A DNA stretch of 64,000 bases from Amnibacterium sp. CER49 (GTDB taxonomy: Bacteria; Actinomycetota; Actinomycetes; Actinomycetales; Microbacteriaceae). The notes below the pieces were generated by a model. That model had not been told where the DNA came from. It did no database searches and worked only from the letters and a program-made list of their open reading frames with translations. This document shows, piece after piece, positions 17,585 through 26,700 of this stretch. Where the stretch lies: contig NZ_JARVWQ010000002.1 in assembly GCF_029846255.1 (NCBI RefSeq), positions 558,001 to 622,000 of the forward strand, given 5' to 3'. The position numbers and the translations under genes were made by a program. Position 1 is the first letter of the stretch; the number at the start of each line of letters is the position of its first letter.

Positions 17585-18466
17585 ATGCCACGGACGCTCC
17601 GACCCGATCAGCGGGCTCAGGTGTGGATCTTCGACCTCGCATCGGGGACGACCTCGCTCGTGCTCGAGCGCGACGACGTGCTGCTCGAGGCGCCGAACTG
17701 GTCGCTCGACGGCGACGCCCTGTACGTGAACGGCGACGGGCTGCTGTGGCGGCTCGATCTCGCGAGCGGCGCGCTCGAGCGGGTGCCGTTCGAGGGCCTG
17801 CCGCCCATCAACAACGATCACGTGCTCGCCCCCGACGGCCGCACCGTGTTCCTCAGCGCGGACGACTTCCACATCTATCGCGGCTCGATCGCGGGCGGTG
17901 CCGTCGCGCGGGTCACGCCGGAGGACGGCGACGCCCACTTCCTGCACGGCGTCTCCCCCGACGGCGCCACGCTCGCCTACGTCGCGATCGAGGACGGCGA
18001 CTTCGCGAACCCCGGACGGTTGGCTCTGCTCGACACGGGCGGCCGCGGCCCGACCCGCATCCTCGAGACGAGCGACCGCCATCTCGACGGCCCGGAGTTC
18101 AGCCCGGACGGCCGCTGGCTGCTGTTCAACACCGAGGCGTTCACCGAGGCACCGGGGCACGCGCAGCTCGCGCGGGTGCCGGTCGAGGGCGGCGAGGTCG
18201 AGCGGCTCCGCGCGAGCGAGACGGTCGACTGGTTCCCGCACCTCTCCCCCGACGGCCGGCACGGGGTGCATCTCGTGTTCCCGCCCGGCACGCAGGGCCA
18301 CCCGGCCGACCACGACGTGCGGCTGCGCGTCGTCGATGCGGACGACTGGTCCACCGAGCTCGCGGGAATCGACCTCTTCGGCGGCCAGGGCACGATCAAC
18401 GTGCCGAGCTGGTCCCCCGACTCGAGGCGGTTCGCCTACTGCGCCTACCCGCTCGAGCAGCGGTAG
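17585..18466 (+). CDS. Cytosolic beta-propeller (TolB/PD40-like) protein linked to GH42
   Basis: A 293-residue protein built of WD40-like/PD40 repeats. SPDG-type turns recur ([73 protein letters not shown]), about six blades. There is no signal peptide, unlike periplasmic TolB. GAAGGGAAGCCAC precedes the ATG at 17585, only 11 bp after the GH42 stop, so they are co-transcribed. Proteins of this type occur beside carbohydrate genes and include oligogalacturonate-lyase-like propellers; no catalytic residues can be assigned here. It may bind or process the same sugar (inference). Confidence 0.78.
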   Translation: MPRTLRPDQRAQVWIFDLASGTTSLVLERDDVLLEAPNWSLDGDALYVNGDGLLWRLDLASGALERVPFEGLPPINNDHVLAPDGRTVFLSADDFHIYRGSIAGGAVARVTPEDGDAHFLHGVSPDGATLAYVAIEDGDFANPGRLALLDTGGRGPTRILETSDRHLDGPEFSPDGRWLLFNTEAFTEAPGHAQLARVPVEGGEVERLRASETVDWFPHLSPDGRHGVHLVFPPGTQGHPADHDVRLRVVDADDWSTELAGIDLFGGQGTINVPSWSPDSRRFAYCAYPLEQR

Positions 18467-18501
18467 CAGGGGCCCCGCCTGCAGCGGCCGTCGCGTCCCC
18501 G

Positions 18502-18523
18502 CCCGCTGCCGGTCGGCTGCGGG
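18502..18523 (+). terminator. Weak hairpin after the propeller gene
   Basis: CCCGC ... GCGGG with an inner GCC/GGC pairing and one mismatch, 36 nt after the stop at 18466. Modest stability and no T-tract. Confidence 0.35.
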
Positions 18524-18572
18524 CCGCGGAGGTGCGCAGCGTCCGCCTGGGCGCCCGCCGTATGGTGGCGCC

Positions 18573-19400
18573 ATGCCGACTTCGAGAGCAGACATCCTCG
18601 CCGAGCTCGACGCGGTGCCGACGGTCGATCCCGAGACCGAGATCGCTCGCCGGCGCGACTTCCTCGTCGACTACCTGAAGGCGTCGCGGACGAAGGGCTT
18701 CGTGCTCGCGGTCAGCGGCGGCCAGGACTCCACGCTCGCCGGGCGGCTCTGCCAGCTCGCCGCGGAGCGCGCGCGCGAGCAGGGCCTCGAGGCGACGCTG
18801 ATCACCGTGCGTCTGCCGTACGGCGTGCAGGCCGACGAGGACGACGCGCAGACCGCGCTCGAATTCATCGCGCCCGACGAGGTGCGCACCGTGAACATCA
18901 AGGGCTCGGTCGACGCGCTCGCCGACGAGTACGAGTCGGCGATGGGGCGGCCGATGAGCGATTTCGCGAAGGGCAACGCGAAGGCCCGTACCCGGATGGT
19001 CGTGCAGTACGCCATCGCGAGCGAGCACGTGGCGCTCGTCGTCGGCACCGATCACGCCGCTGAAGCGCTGACGGGCTTCTTCACGAAGTACGGCGACGGC
19101 GGGGTCGACGTCACGCCGCTCACCGGCCTGACGAAGAACCAGGGCGCCTCGTTGCTCAAGCACCTCGGCGCGCCCGAGCGGCTGTACACGAAGGCGCCCA
19201 CCGCGGATCTGCTCGACGACCACCCCGGCCAGACCGACGAGGACAACCTCGGCGTTCAGTACGCCGACATCGACGCCTACCTCGAGGGCCGCGACGTGCC
19301 GCAGGAGGCGACGGACCGCATCGAGCGCTGGTGGCGGGTCACGCAGCACAAGCGGCACCTGCCGGTCACGCCGTTCGACGACTGGTGGAAGCAGGGCTGA
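18573..19400 (+). CDS. nadE: NH3-dependent NAD+ synthetase
   Basis: A 275-residue cytosolic enzyme that amidates deamido-NAD to NAD. The ATP-pyrophosphatase loop [12 protein letters not shown] (~48), [22 protein letters not shown] with the conserved His/Glu, [10 protein letters not shown] and the C-terminal TPFDDWWK segment are all present. Length fits the ammonia-dependent class without a glutaminase domain. TATGGT lies 6 nt before the ATG at 18573 and no Shine-Dalgarno sequence is present, so the mRNA is probably leaderless. The ComB-like gene follows directly. Confidence 0.95.
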   Translation: MPTSRADILAELDAVPTVDPETEIARRRDFLVDYLKASRTKGFVLAVSGGQDSTLAGRLCQLAAERAREQGLEATLITVRLPYGVQADEDDAQTALEFIAPDEVRTVNIKGSVDALADEYESAMGRPMSDFAKGNAKARTRMVVQYAIASEHVALVVGTDHAAEALTGFFTKYGDGGVDVTPLTGLTKNQGASLLKHLGAPERLYTKAPTADLLDDHPGQTDEDNLGVQYADIDAYLEGRDVPQEATDRIERWWRVTQHKRHLPVTPFDDWWKQG

Positions 19401-19408
19401 GTGCGCCG

Positions 19409-20131
19409 GTGGACCAGGCCGCGTTCCGGGTCCGGTTCGAGTACGGCCTCGAGGGAGCGCGGGCGATCGCGGCCGGTCCGGGCGTGCTCGCGGTGGTGGT
19501 CGACGTGCTCTCGTTCTCGACCACGGTGTCGGTCGCGGTCGAGCGCGGGATCGCGGTGCTGCCGATCGCCGCACGGGACGCGAGGGCCGTCGCGACCGCG
19601 GAGCGGGAGCAGGCGGTGCTCGCCAGCGCAAGGAGCCTCGATCGGCCGAGCCTCTCCCCCGCCTCGCTGCAGCGCGCATCCGCCGTGGAGCGCCTGGTGC
19701 TGCCGTCACCGAACGGCGCGACGATCGCCGCCGCGCTCTCGGACGCGGGCGCGACCGTGATCGCCGCCTGCCTGCGGAACGCCGGCGCGGTCGCGCGGTT
19801 CGCCGACCGGCATCTCGAGCAGCCGGGCACGTCGCTCGCCGTGATCGCGGCCGGTGAGCGGTGGACCGACGGCTCGCTCCGCTGGGCCGTCGAGGACCTC
19901 TGGGGCGCCGGCTCGGTGCTCGCGGCACTGGCGACGGACGCCGAACGCTCCCCTGAGGCCGTCGCTGGCGCGGCGGCGGGGGCGACCTTCTCGATCGACG
20001 GGCTGCGGTCGTGCGCCAGCGGACGCGAGCTGGTCGTGGCCGGGTTCGGCGAGGACGTGAGGATCGCCGGCGAACGGGAGGCGAGCACGATGATGCCCGT
20101 GCTGCAGGACGGGTGGTTCGTGGCGGCGTGA
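19409..20131 (+). CDS. 2-phosphosulfolactate phosphatase family protein (ComB-like)
   Basis: A 240-residue protein with the ComB fold signatures VVVDVLSFSTTVSVAVERG near the N-terminus, LPSPNGATIAAALSDAG in the middle and VIAAGERWTDGSLRWAVEDL near 155. ComB hydrolyses 2-phosphosulfolactate in coenzyme M synthesis; actinobacteria lack that pathway, so the real substrate here is unknown and possibly another phosphate ester. The GTG at 19409 is chosen; other in-frame starts overlap nadE. It lies 8 bp after nadE and is likely co-transcribed with it. Confidence 0.8.
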   Translation: MDQAAFRVRFEYGLEGARAIAAGPGVLAVVVDVLSFSTTVSVAVERGIAVLPIAARDARAVATAEREQAVLASARSLDRPSLSPASLQRASAVERLVLPSPNGATIAAALSDAGATVIAACLRNAGAVARFADRHLEQPGTSLAVIAAGERWTDGSLRWAVEDLWGAGSVLAALATDAERSPEAVAGAAAGATFSIDGLRSCASGRELVVAGFGEDVRIAGEREASTMMPVLQDGWFVAA

Positions 20132-20170
20132 GTCCGAGCCGCCACCCGCGCGGCCGTGCCGCACCCGTGG

Positions 20171-21574
20171 TCAGGCCGCCATGTGCCAGGGCATGACGCC
20201 GTCATCCTCGTCCGCCTCACTCTCCGCGTCTCGGGTCTGGTCGTCGGCCTGCGGCTTCGGCCGGATGCGGGTCGCGGGCCGCGTGACGAACCGGCCGCCC
20301 CAGCGGGTGCGCCAGACGAGGCCGCCGTCGGCGGTGCGCTCGACGTCGACGTAGCCGTCGTCCTTGGTCTGGTGCCCGGGCCGGCACAGCGCCGACAGGT
20401 TGATCGCCACGGTGCGGCCGCCGTGCTCGACGCGGATCACGTGGTCGATGTCGCAGTGGAGGGCGGGCACGGGGCAGCCGGCGACCTCGTCGCAGGTCTC
20501 GGACCGGGCCTGGATGAGCCGCCGGAGCGCGGTGGGGATGGTGCGCTGCGCGGAGTCGAACGCGAGGATCGCGTCGTCGACCGGATCGACCTCGACGCGG
20601 GTCCAGAAGCGGGCAGCGGCCACGATGCGCCGCACCTCCGCGGCCGCGAGCGAGCCCCAGCCGGCGAGACGCCCGGGTGCGTTCCCGATGCCGGTGGCGG
20701 TGGCCGCGGGCACGGTGACCAGGATCTCCGCGGAGATCGCCTTGCGCTGCGGGACCCGGGGGTCGCCGAGTCGCTGGAAGGGATCGGCGGGCGTGGGCGC
20801 TGCGCCACGGAGGTCGAGCTCGCCCGGAGCGACGGCGAGGCCGTGCAGCACGACGTCGAGCAGCGAGTCGTACATGAGCACGCCGATCGGCCGGTCCTCG
20901 CCCTCCACCCGGTGCGCGGCGACGGCGGCGCGACGGGCCGTCTCGTACACCGCGGCGATGTCGGTCTCGGGGCCGGTGAGGGTGAGCCGGCCCTCGCCGC
21001 AGGGCCCCGGGCGCGCGGACACGCGGCGCGAGCGGAAGGCGCTCGCGGCGCGCTCGGTGGCCTCGTCCGGATCGAGAGCGTCGTGCAGGCGGACGAGGGC
21101 CGCGTCGAGCCGCTGCGGCACGGTGTCGGCGGCGAGCGCGGCGGCGCGTTCGTCGTACTCGGCTCGCGACGGCCCGAGCAGCCCGCCGGCGTTCTGCACG
21201 ACGGACTCGGCGGACCGCCAGCCGAACTCGCCCGACAGGAACGCGGTGAACGAGCAGGGCAGCCCGTCGCGCATCGCGAGCGAGGTGTGCAGCCATCGGA
21301 TCGCGCAGCCGCGCGACACCGAGAGCAGGCCGGCGAGATGGACCGCGAAGGCGCGCTCCGCGCGGCCACCGGGCTGGGTCGACATGCCACGCTCGTGCTC
21401 GTCGGCGACGACCGCGTCCCACAGCGCGAGCACCGCCTGCGCCCGCAGGGCCTCCGCGAGATGCACCGCCCGAGCGGCGCCGCTGACCCCCTCGTTCAGT
21501 CGGTCGAAGAGTTGCGCGCCCTCACCCGGCGGCGACTCCTGGTTCTGCTCCTCACCAGGGGATCCGTGTTCCAT
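20171..21574 (-). CDS. DUF222 / HNH endonuclease (13E12-type)
   Basis: A 467-residue protein. The N-terminal two thirds is the Ala/Arg-rich helical DUF222 region; the HNH nuclease motif lies near residues 370-410 as CDIDHVIRVEHGG ... LCRPGHQTK. The C-terminus is acidic and ends PWHMAA. These proteins are multi-copy and characteristic of actinobacteria; the M. tuberculosis 13E12 relatives are under SOS control. The ATG at 21574 follows a TGGGAT hexamer at 6 nt. A 20-bp near-palindrome lies 34 bp upstream (see 21609). It may be a domesticated mobile element nuclease (inference). Convergent with the ComB-like gene, 39 bp apart. Confidence 0.9.
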   Translation of the reverse strand: MEHGSPGEEQNQESPPGEGAQLFDRLNEGVSGAARAVHLAEALRAQAVLALWDAVVADEHERGMSTQPGGRAERAFAVHLAGLLSVSRGCAIRWLHTSLAMRDGLPCSFTAFLSGEFGWRSAESVVQNAGGLLGPSRAEYDERAAALAADTVPQRLDAALVRLHDALDPDEATERAASAFRSRRVSARPGPCGEGRLTLTGPETDIAAVYETARRAAVAAHRVEGEDRPIGVLMYDSLLDVVLHGLAVAPGELDLRGAAPTPADPFQRLGDPRVPQRKAISAEILVTVPAATATGIGNAPGRLAGWGSLAAAEVRRIVAAARFWTRVEVDPVDDAILAFDSAQRTIPTALRRLIQARSETCDEVAGCPVPALHCDIDHVIRVEHGGRTVAINLSALCRPGHQTKDDGYVDVERTADGGLVWRTRWGGRFVTRPATRIRPKPQADDQTRDAESEADEDDGVMPWHMAA

Positions 21575-21608
21575 GCGCCGATCCCATCAACGGCCACCGA
21601 CATTCCCG

Positions 21609-21628
21609 GTTCGAATACGTATACGAAC
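21609..21628. promoter_or_regulatory. 20-bp near-perfect palindrome upstream of the DUF222/HNH gene
   Basis: GTTCGAATACGTATACGAAC matches its own reverse complement at 18 of 20 positions. The inner TCGAATACGTATACGA resembles a degraded LexA site (three differences from TCGAAC-N4-GTTCGA). It lies 34 bp before the HNH start, where an operator would be expected. Confidence 0.5.
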
Positions 21629-21823
21629 GGACACCCACTCCTCCCCAGGGGACGCGCTGTTCACAGCGCCGCCACGGCGAATCGCAACCGAATCGTTCTC
21701 ACGACACGGCCCTAGGTCCCTTGCTGGAGCGCATCGATCGGCGATGCTGTTCGCGATCAGCCGGGTTCGACTGCCGGCGATCACGATGCGACCTGGACAA
21801 CGGCGTCCGGGGAGCGACGGTAC

Positions 21824-21882
21824 GGGTCCCCGCACCGGCCGCGTCGAGGAGGGGTCCTCGACCCGGAACCGCGCGGGGACCC
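21824..21882. repeat. Nested inverted repeat
   Basis: The outer arms GGGTCCCCGC (21824-21833) and its complement (21873-21882) are perfect. The inner hairpin GTCGAGGA-GGGG-TCCTCGAC (21843-21862) is also perfect. It lies between divergent starts, so it is not placed as an ordinary terminator. Confidence 0.75.
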
Positions 21883-21932
21883 CGACCGCCGGCCTCAGGT
21901 TGGCGGCGCCCCGCGGTCGTAGCGTGACAGCC

Positions 21933-22763
21933 ATGTCCACCTGGCTCATCACCGGCTGCTCCACCGGCCTCGGCCGTGCCTTCGCACAGGCCGCGCTCGA
22001 TCACGGCCACGACGTCGTCGTGACCGCTCGCGACGTGGCGGCGGTGCAGGACCTCGCCGACACGCACCCCGACTCGGCCCTCGCGGTCGCCCTCGACGTG
22101 ACCGACGACGCGCAGGTGGCCGCGGCGGTCCACGCCGCCGAGGAGCGCTTCGGCGGCGTCGACGTGCTCGTGAACAACGCCGGCTACGGGTACCGCTCCG
22201 CGGTCGAGGAGGGCGACGACGCGGACGTCCGGCGCCTCTTCGAGACGCACGTCTTCGGCACCGTCCGCACGATCAAGGCGGTTCTGCCCGGCATGCGCGC
22301 CCGTCGCTCGGGCACCATCGTCAACCTCTCGTCCATCGGCGCGCGCATCTCCCCCGAGGGGTCCGGTTACTACGCGGCGGTGAAGGCGGCGATCGAGGCG
22401 CTCACCCTGTCGCTGCGCAAGGAGGTCGCGCCGCTCGGCATCACGGCCATGGTCGTCGAGCCCGGCGGGTTCCGCACGGATTTCGCCGGCCGCTCGCTCA
22501 CGCAGTCGTCGACCCCGATCGCGGACTACGCCGACACGGCCGGCAGGCGCCGCAAGGAGCACGACACCGCGCACGGCACGCAGCCCGGCGACCCCGCGAA
22601 GGCGGCGGAAGCGCTCATCACCGCGGTCGAGGCCGAGCTCCCGCCGTACATGCTGCTGCTCGGCAACGACGCGTCCGACGGCTTCCGCGCCGCGCTCGAC
22701 GCCCTGCGCGACGAGGTCGACGAGTGGGCGTCGCTCAGCCGCAGCACCGACTTCGACGACTGA
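21933..22763 (+). CDS. Short-chain dehydrogenase/reductase
   Basis: A 276-residue classical SDR. The cofactor motif TGCSTGLGRAF (residues ~7-17), NNAGYG, the active-site Ser in LSSIG and the Tyr-x3-Lys pair in YYAAVKAAI are in order. Absence of a basic residue after the glycine motif and Asp in ALDVTD do not settle NAD versus NADP. The leaderless-type -10 TAGCGT is 7 nt upstream. Convergent with the P-loop kinase gene. Substrate unknown. Confidence 0.92.
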   Translation: MSTWLITGCSTGLGRAFAQAALDHGHDVVVTARDVAAVQDLADTHPDSALAVALDVTDDAQVAAAVHAAEERFGGVDVLVNNAGYGYRSAVEEGDDADVRRLFETHVFGTVRTIKAVLPGMRARRSGTIVNLSSIGARISPEGSGYYAAVKAAIEALTLSLRKEVAPLGITAMVVEPGGFRTDFAGRSLTQSSTPIADYADTAGRRRKEHDTAHGTQPGDPAKAAEALITAVEAELPPYMLLLGNDASDGFRAALDALRDEVDEWASLSRSTDFDD

Positions 22764-22784
22764 CGAGGCGCTCCCCGGAGGCGC

Positions 22785-23333
22785 TCAGGCGCTCGCGCGT
22801 GCCGAGGCGACGAGCGCGTCGAGCAGATCGACGCCGTCGCTCCCCGGCGCCGTCACCCGGATGACGCCGGGTCGCGTCGCGAGGAACCGCTCGAACCCGC
22901 GCACCACCGCGTCGATGGGTCCCTCCAGCTCGCCGTGGGGGTTCCCGGTCGCGTCGCTCATCCCGCGCGCCCGGGCGCGGAACCGCTCCCCCGCGGTCCG
23001 CGCGTCGACGACGAGCGCGACCTCGACGAACGTCGCGCCGACGCCCTCTGCGACGTCGCGCAGCTCGACGACGAACTCCTCGCGCCGCAGGTACTGCGGG
23101 ACGATCACATCGCGGCCGGCGCGCAGATGCACCCCGATCGCGGCGAGCGCCATCGCACGGGCGGCGAGGCCGGCCTCGGGCAGCGCATCGCGCCAACCGC
23201 CGAGCATCGAGCGGAGGACGTCGAGGTCGAGCGCGAGCGGCAGCCGGTCCGCGTGGCGGGCGCACCAGGCCCGCGCGAGCGTCGACTTGCCGCTCGCGGG
23301 CACCCCGTTCAGCAGGACGAGCGCGGGGCGCAT
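22785..23333 (-). CDS. P-loop kinase-like AAA protein
   Basis: A 182-residue protein beginning LVLLNGVPASGKSTLAR, a Walker A of the small kinase type. An acidic second strand LALDLDVLRSMLGGW and a strand-plus-lid region VVDARTAGERFRARARGM follow. It resembles the AAA_33/zeta-toxin/chloramphenicol-phosphotransferase-like group. It starts 6 bp after the upstream reductase stop, so both form an operon. Whether it phosphorylates a sugar, antibiotic or nucleotide cannot be told. Confidence 0.8.
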   Translation of the reverse strand: MRPALVLLNGVPASGKSTLARAWCARHADRLPLALDLDVLRSMLGGWRDALPEAGLAARAMALAAIGVHLRAGRDVIVPQYLRREEFVVELRDVAEGVGATFVEVALVVDARTAGERFRARARGMSDATGNPHGELEGPIDAVVRGFERFLATRPGVIRVTAPGSDGVDLLDALVASARASA

Positions 23334-23339
23334 CGCCGG

Positions 23340-23954
23340 CTAGTGCTCGCGCCGATAGGTGCTGATCACGACCCCGGACCCGAGCGCGCGGGTCTCGGCG
23401 AGCGCGAGCGAGGTCCGCGGGAACCCGTCCGGGAAGAGCCGCTTGCCCGTGCCGAGCACCACCGGGTACTGCATCAGCCGGTACTCGTCGACGAGGTCGT
23501 GCTCGGCGAGCGTGCGCACGAGCACCGAGCTGCCCCACACCCGGACCTCGCCGTCGATCTCGTGCTTCAGCCGCGCGACCGCGCCGGGGACGTCGTCGCC
23601 GAGCAGCTGCGAGCCCCGCCAGCCGACCTCGGTCAGCGTCCGCGAGGCGACGTACTTGGGGATGCGGTTGTACAGCCGCGTGAACTCGCCCATCTGCCCC
23701 TCGGCGTCCTCGGGCCACACGCCCCATGCACCGGCCCAGATCTCGTAGGTGCGGCGGCCGAGGAGCAGCGCCGCGATGCCGCGCTCCCAGCCGATCACGA
23801 CCGGGCCGCCCTCGTCCGCCCGGTCGTGCGCGGCGTCGAAGTCCATCGCCCAGCCGCCGAGGTCGAAGCCGCCGTCGCGGTCCTCGTCCGGACCGCCTCC
23901 GCCCTGGATGACGCCGTCGAGGCTGATGAACTCCTGCACCACGATGCTGCCCAC
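23340..23954 (-). CDS. RibD C-terminal / dihydrofolate reductase-like protein
   Basis: A 204-residue member of the RibD_C/YyaP-YwjB reductase family. The N-terminus VVQEFISLDGVIQG, LLLGRRTYEIWAG, KYVASRTL, VWGSSVLVRTL and the late GTGKRLFPDG are the family's NADPH-binding and core motifs. GAGGG lies upstream of the GTG at 23954. Physiological substrate unknown; these are not usually the essential DHFR. Co-transcribed with the P-loop kinase gene downstream. Confidence 0.9.
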   Translation of the reverse strand: MGSIVVQEFISLDGVIQGGGGPDEDRDGGFDLGGWAMDFDAAHDRADEGGPVVIGWERGIAALLLGRRTYEIWAGAWGVWPEDAEGQMGEFTRLYNRIPKYVASRTLTEVGWRGSQLLGDDVPGAVARLKHEIDGEVRVWGSSVLVRTLAEHDLVDEYRLMQYPVVLGTGKRLFPDGFPRTSLALAETRALGSGVVISTYRREH

Positions 23955-24012
23955 CCCGCCACCCTCGTGGTCGGGACGACGGCCGTCAACGTCGGCGACG
24001 TCGGTGCGCCCG

Positions 24013-24627
24013 TCAGCCGGCCGGCGCCTCCCCGAGCAGCCGGTCGAGCAGCGCGAGGGCGCCGACCTGGTCGACCGACGGCTCGAGCAGCCACTGCGTC
24101 TGCAGTCCGTCGGACGCGGCGATCACGAGCGCCGCGACCTGGTCGGCGTCGAGATCCGGCCGGAGCCGGCCGTCCGCCTGCCGCGCCCGGATCTGCTCGG
24201 CGAGGCGGCGCCGGACGTCCGCGAACCGCTCGGTGGCGAAGGCGCGCGCAGCCGGGTGCCCCTCCTCGAGCGCCGACGCGACGAGCGTCGTGTACAGCTG
24301 CACCATGCCGGGCACGTCGCGGTTCCGCTCCGCCGACAGCCGCATCAGCTCGACCGGCGAGACGTCGTCGGACGCCGGCTGCTCGCCCTCGAGCCGCTGC
24401 GCGGACTCGCGGTACACCTCGACGAGCAGGGCCTCGAGGGTGCCGAAGTGGTGGATCAGGGCGGCGTGCGTCACGCCGACCTCCTGCGCGATGGCGCGGA
24501 GGCTCGTCCGATCGGCGCCTCGCTGGGCGAACACCTCGATCGCGGAGTCGAGGATCTCCCGGCGTCGGGCGACGCCCTTCGCATAGGTGCCGCGCGCCCG
24601 CGGCGCCTCGCGTGGTTCCTCGCCCAT
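24013..24627 (-). CDS. TetR-family transcriptional regulator
   Basis: A 204-residue repressor-type protein. The N-terminal helix-turn-helix is clear (REILDSAIEVFAQRGADRTS, AIAQEVGVTHAALIHHFG) after a basic, Arg-rich tail. The C-terminal ligand domain is helical and variable. TAGGAT lies exactly 6 nt before the ATG at 24627 (leaderless). It is divergent from the sugar isomerase/oxidoreductase pair at 24738 and only 58 bp upstream of the RibD-like gene, so either could be its target. Confidence 0.9.
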   Translation of the reverse strand: MGEEPREAPRARGTYAKGVARRREILDSAIEVFAQRGADRTSLRAIAQEVGVTHAALIHHFGTLEALLVEVYRESAQRLEGEQPASDDVSPVELMRLSAERNRDVPGMVQLYTTLVASALEEGHPAARAFATERFADVRRRLAEQIRARQADGRLRPDLDADQVAALVIAASDGLQTQWLLEPSVDQVGALALLDRLLGEAPAG

Positions 24628-24737
24628 CCCTGCATCCTACCGCCGAATACCTCCGGTTGGATGTTTTCGTGTAGCCTCGGGTTCCACCGCACCGTGCGTC
24701 CGACCGGGTGCACCCGACCTCGAAGAAGAAGGACGAC

Positions 24738-25562
24738 GTGGCCCGACCTGAAGCCTCCGTGCAGCTGTACTCCCTCGCCGAGCAGTTCTCGGCCGACATG
24801 AACGGGTCGCTCGAACGACTCGCCGCCATCGGCCTCAGGAACGTCGAGGCCTTCGACTTCGTCGGCCGCCCGAAGGAGATCCGCACCGCCCTCGACGCCG
24901 CCGGCCTCGCCTCGCCCACGGGGCACGCGCCGCTGCTCTCGGACGAGCTCTGGACGCCGGACGGCTCGATCCCGACGCCGAAGCCCGAGGTCGTGTTCGA
25001 GGCCGCCGCCACCATCGGCATCCGCACCGTCATCGATCCGTTCGTGCCGGCCCAGCGCTGGATCACGGAGGACGGCGTCACGGACATCGCCGACCGGCTG
25101 AACGGGCTCACCGAGGTCGCGGCATCGTTCGGCCTCACGGTCGGCTACCACAACCACGCGCAGGAGTTCCTCGCCGAGTTCGACGGCCGGCCCGCCTACG
25201 AGCGCTTCCTCGCGCTGACCGACGAGCGCGTCGCGATCGAGCTCGACCTCTTCTGGGCCCTGACCGGCGGTCAGGACGTGCCGGCGCTCGTCGCCCGCAT
25301 CGGCGAGCGACTCGTCGCGGAGCACATCAAGGACGGCGTCGTGCCGCCGAGCAACCCGTTCGCGCCCGACGCACCCGCCTTCGCCTCGTCGAGCCTCGAC
25401 CAGCGGCGCGCCGGGGAGGGCGACGTGCCGCTCGTCGAGTCGCTGCACGCCGCCACCGCGCTGCAGTACGCCGTGATCGAGTACGACCACGCCCCCGGCG
25501 ACGTGTTCGAGGACATCGCCGCGTCCTACGCGTTCCTCAAGGACGGCGGCTACATCCGATGA
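24738..25562 (+). CDS. Sugar phosphate isomerase/epimerase (TIM barrel, xylose-isomerase-like)
   Basis: A 274-residue protein of the AP_endonuc_2/xylose isomerase-like fold. Metal-ligand motifs are visible on successive strands: GYHNHAQEF, ELDLFWAL, AEHIKDG and VIEYDHA. GAAGGACGAC precedes the GTG at 24738; the ORF start at 24708 has no site. Its last codon overlaps the start of the Gfo/Idh gene (ATGA). Members include epimerases and the beta-eliminating lyases that act on 3-keto-glycosides together with Gfo/Idh partners. Which applies here is not known. Confidence 0.88.
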   Translation: MARPEASVQLYSLAEQFSADMNGSLERLAAIGLRNVEAFDFVGRPKEIRTALDAAGLASPTGHAPLLSDELWTPDGSIPTPKPEVVFEAAATIGIRTVIDPFVPAQRWITEDGVTDIADRLNGLTEVAASFGLTVGYHNHAQEFLAEFDGRPAYERFLALTDERVAIELDLFWALTGGQDVPALVARIGERLVAEHIKDGVVPPSNPFAPDAPAFASSSLDQRRAGEGDVPLVESLHAATALQYAVIEYDHAPGDVFEDIAASYAFLKDGGYIR

Positions 25563-26683
25563 GCGCCGTCGGCGTCGGCGTCATCGGGACCGGGGTCATC
25601 AGCGACACCTATCTCGAGAACCTGGACTCGTTCCCCGACGTCGAGGTGCTCGTCGTCGGCGACCTCGACACGGACCGGGCGCGGGCCCAGGCCGAGAAGC
25701 ACGGGGTGCCGTCGTCCGGCACGGCGCAGGACGTGCTCGCCCACCCGGACGTGCAGCTCGTCGTGAACCTCACGATCCCTGCGGCGCACATCGAGGTCTC
25801 CTCGGCCGCGATCGCGGCGGGGAAGCACGTCTGGAGCGAGAAGCCGCTCGGGCTGGAGCGCGCGGCCGCCGTCGCGCTCGTCGACCAGGCGCACGCCGCG
25901 GGCCTCCGCATCGGCTCGGCGCCGGACACGCTCCTCGGTCCCGGCTTCCAGAGCGCGCGGCGCGCGATCGAGGCGGGCGCCATCGGCGAGCCGCTCTTCG
26001 CGCAGACCGCCTTCCAGACGCAGGGGCCGGACCTCTGGCACCCGAACCCCGGGTTCCTCTTCGCGCACGGCGCGGGCCCGCTGCTCGACATGGGCCCGTA
26101 CTACTTCTCAGCGCTCGTCAGCGTGCTCGGCCCGGTCGCCCGGGTCGGCGCGCTCGGCATGAAGGCCCGGGATGAGCGCGAGATCCACACGGGGCCGAAT
26201 GCGGGCAGCACGTTCCCCGTCGAGGTGCCGTCGACCATCCAGGTGCTCACCGCGTTCGAGGCCGGAGCCCAGGCGCAGAGCCTGCTCAGCTTCGACTCGG
26301 CGCTCGAGCGGCACGGCGTGCTCGAGATCCACGGCACCGAGGGCTCGATCGTGCTGCCGGACCCGAACCGGTTCTCCGGGCGCACCGCCTACGTGAAGCC
26401 GCTCGGCGTGCTCCGCGACGGGCAGTCGACCGACCAGCCGTGGATCGAGGTCGAGGAGCAGGGCGCCGAGGTCGGCCGCGGCCTCGGCGTGCTCGACATG
26501 GTGCGGGCGATCGCCGCCGGCCGGCCGCATGTCGCCTCCGGCGAGCTCGGGCTGCACGTGCTCGACGTGCTGCTCTCCGCGCAGGAGTCGGCTCTCTCCG
26601 GGCGCTTCGTCGACGTCGCGAGCACGGTCGCGCCGGTGCCGCTGCTGCCGGAGGGCTTCGACCCGTTCGCGGCGACGCTGTAG
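25559..26683 (+). CDS. Gfo/Idh/MocA-family oxidoreductase
   Basis: A 374-residue NAD(P)-dependent sugar or inositol oxidoreductase. The Rossmann start VGVIGTGVISDTYLENL, the catalytic EKPLG segment (~96-100) and the C-terminal beta-sheet domain (VLEIHGTEGSIVLPDPNRF) are typical. Translation is coupled to the upstream isomerase by ATGA. The pair is a common arrangement in sugar-acid and keto-sugar pathways. Confidence 0.93.
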   Translation: MSAVGVGVIGTGVISDTYLENLDSFPDVEVLVVGDLDTDRARAQAEKHGVPSSGTAQDVLAHPDVQLVVNLTIPAAHIEVSSAAIAAGKHVWSEKPLGLERAAAVALVDQAHAAGLRIGSAPDTLLGPGFQSARRAIEAGAIGEPLFAQTAFQTQGPDLWHPNPGFLFAHGAGPLLDMGPYYFSALVSVLGPVARVGALGMKARDEREIHTGPNAGSTFPVEVPSTIQVLTAFEAGAQAQSLLSFDSALERHGVLEIHGTEGSIVLPDPNRFSGRTAYVKPLGVLRDGQSTDQPWIEVEEQGAEVGRGLGVLDMVRAIAAGRPHVASGELGLHVLDVLLSAQESALSGRFVDVASTVAPVPLLPEGFDPFAATL

Positions 26684-26700
26684 GCACCACGACGGAGGCG

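Larger units (their letters stand above)
21575..21932. other. 358-bp divergent intergenic region (HNH/SDR)
   Basis: No gene seen. It contains the palindrome at 21609-21628 on the HNH side, the nested inverted repeat at 21824-21882 and the -10-like TAGCGT (21920-21925) 7 nt before the SDR start. Confidence 0.6.
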
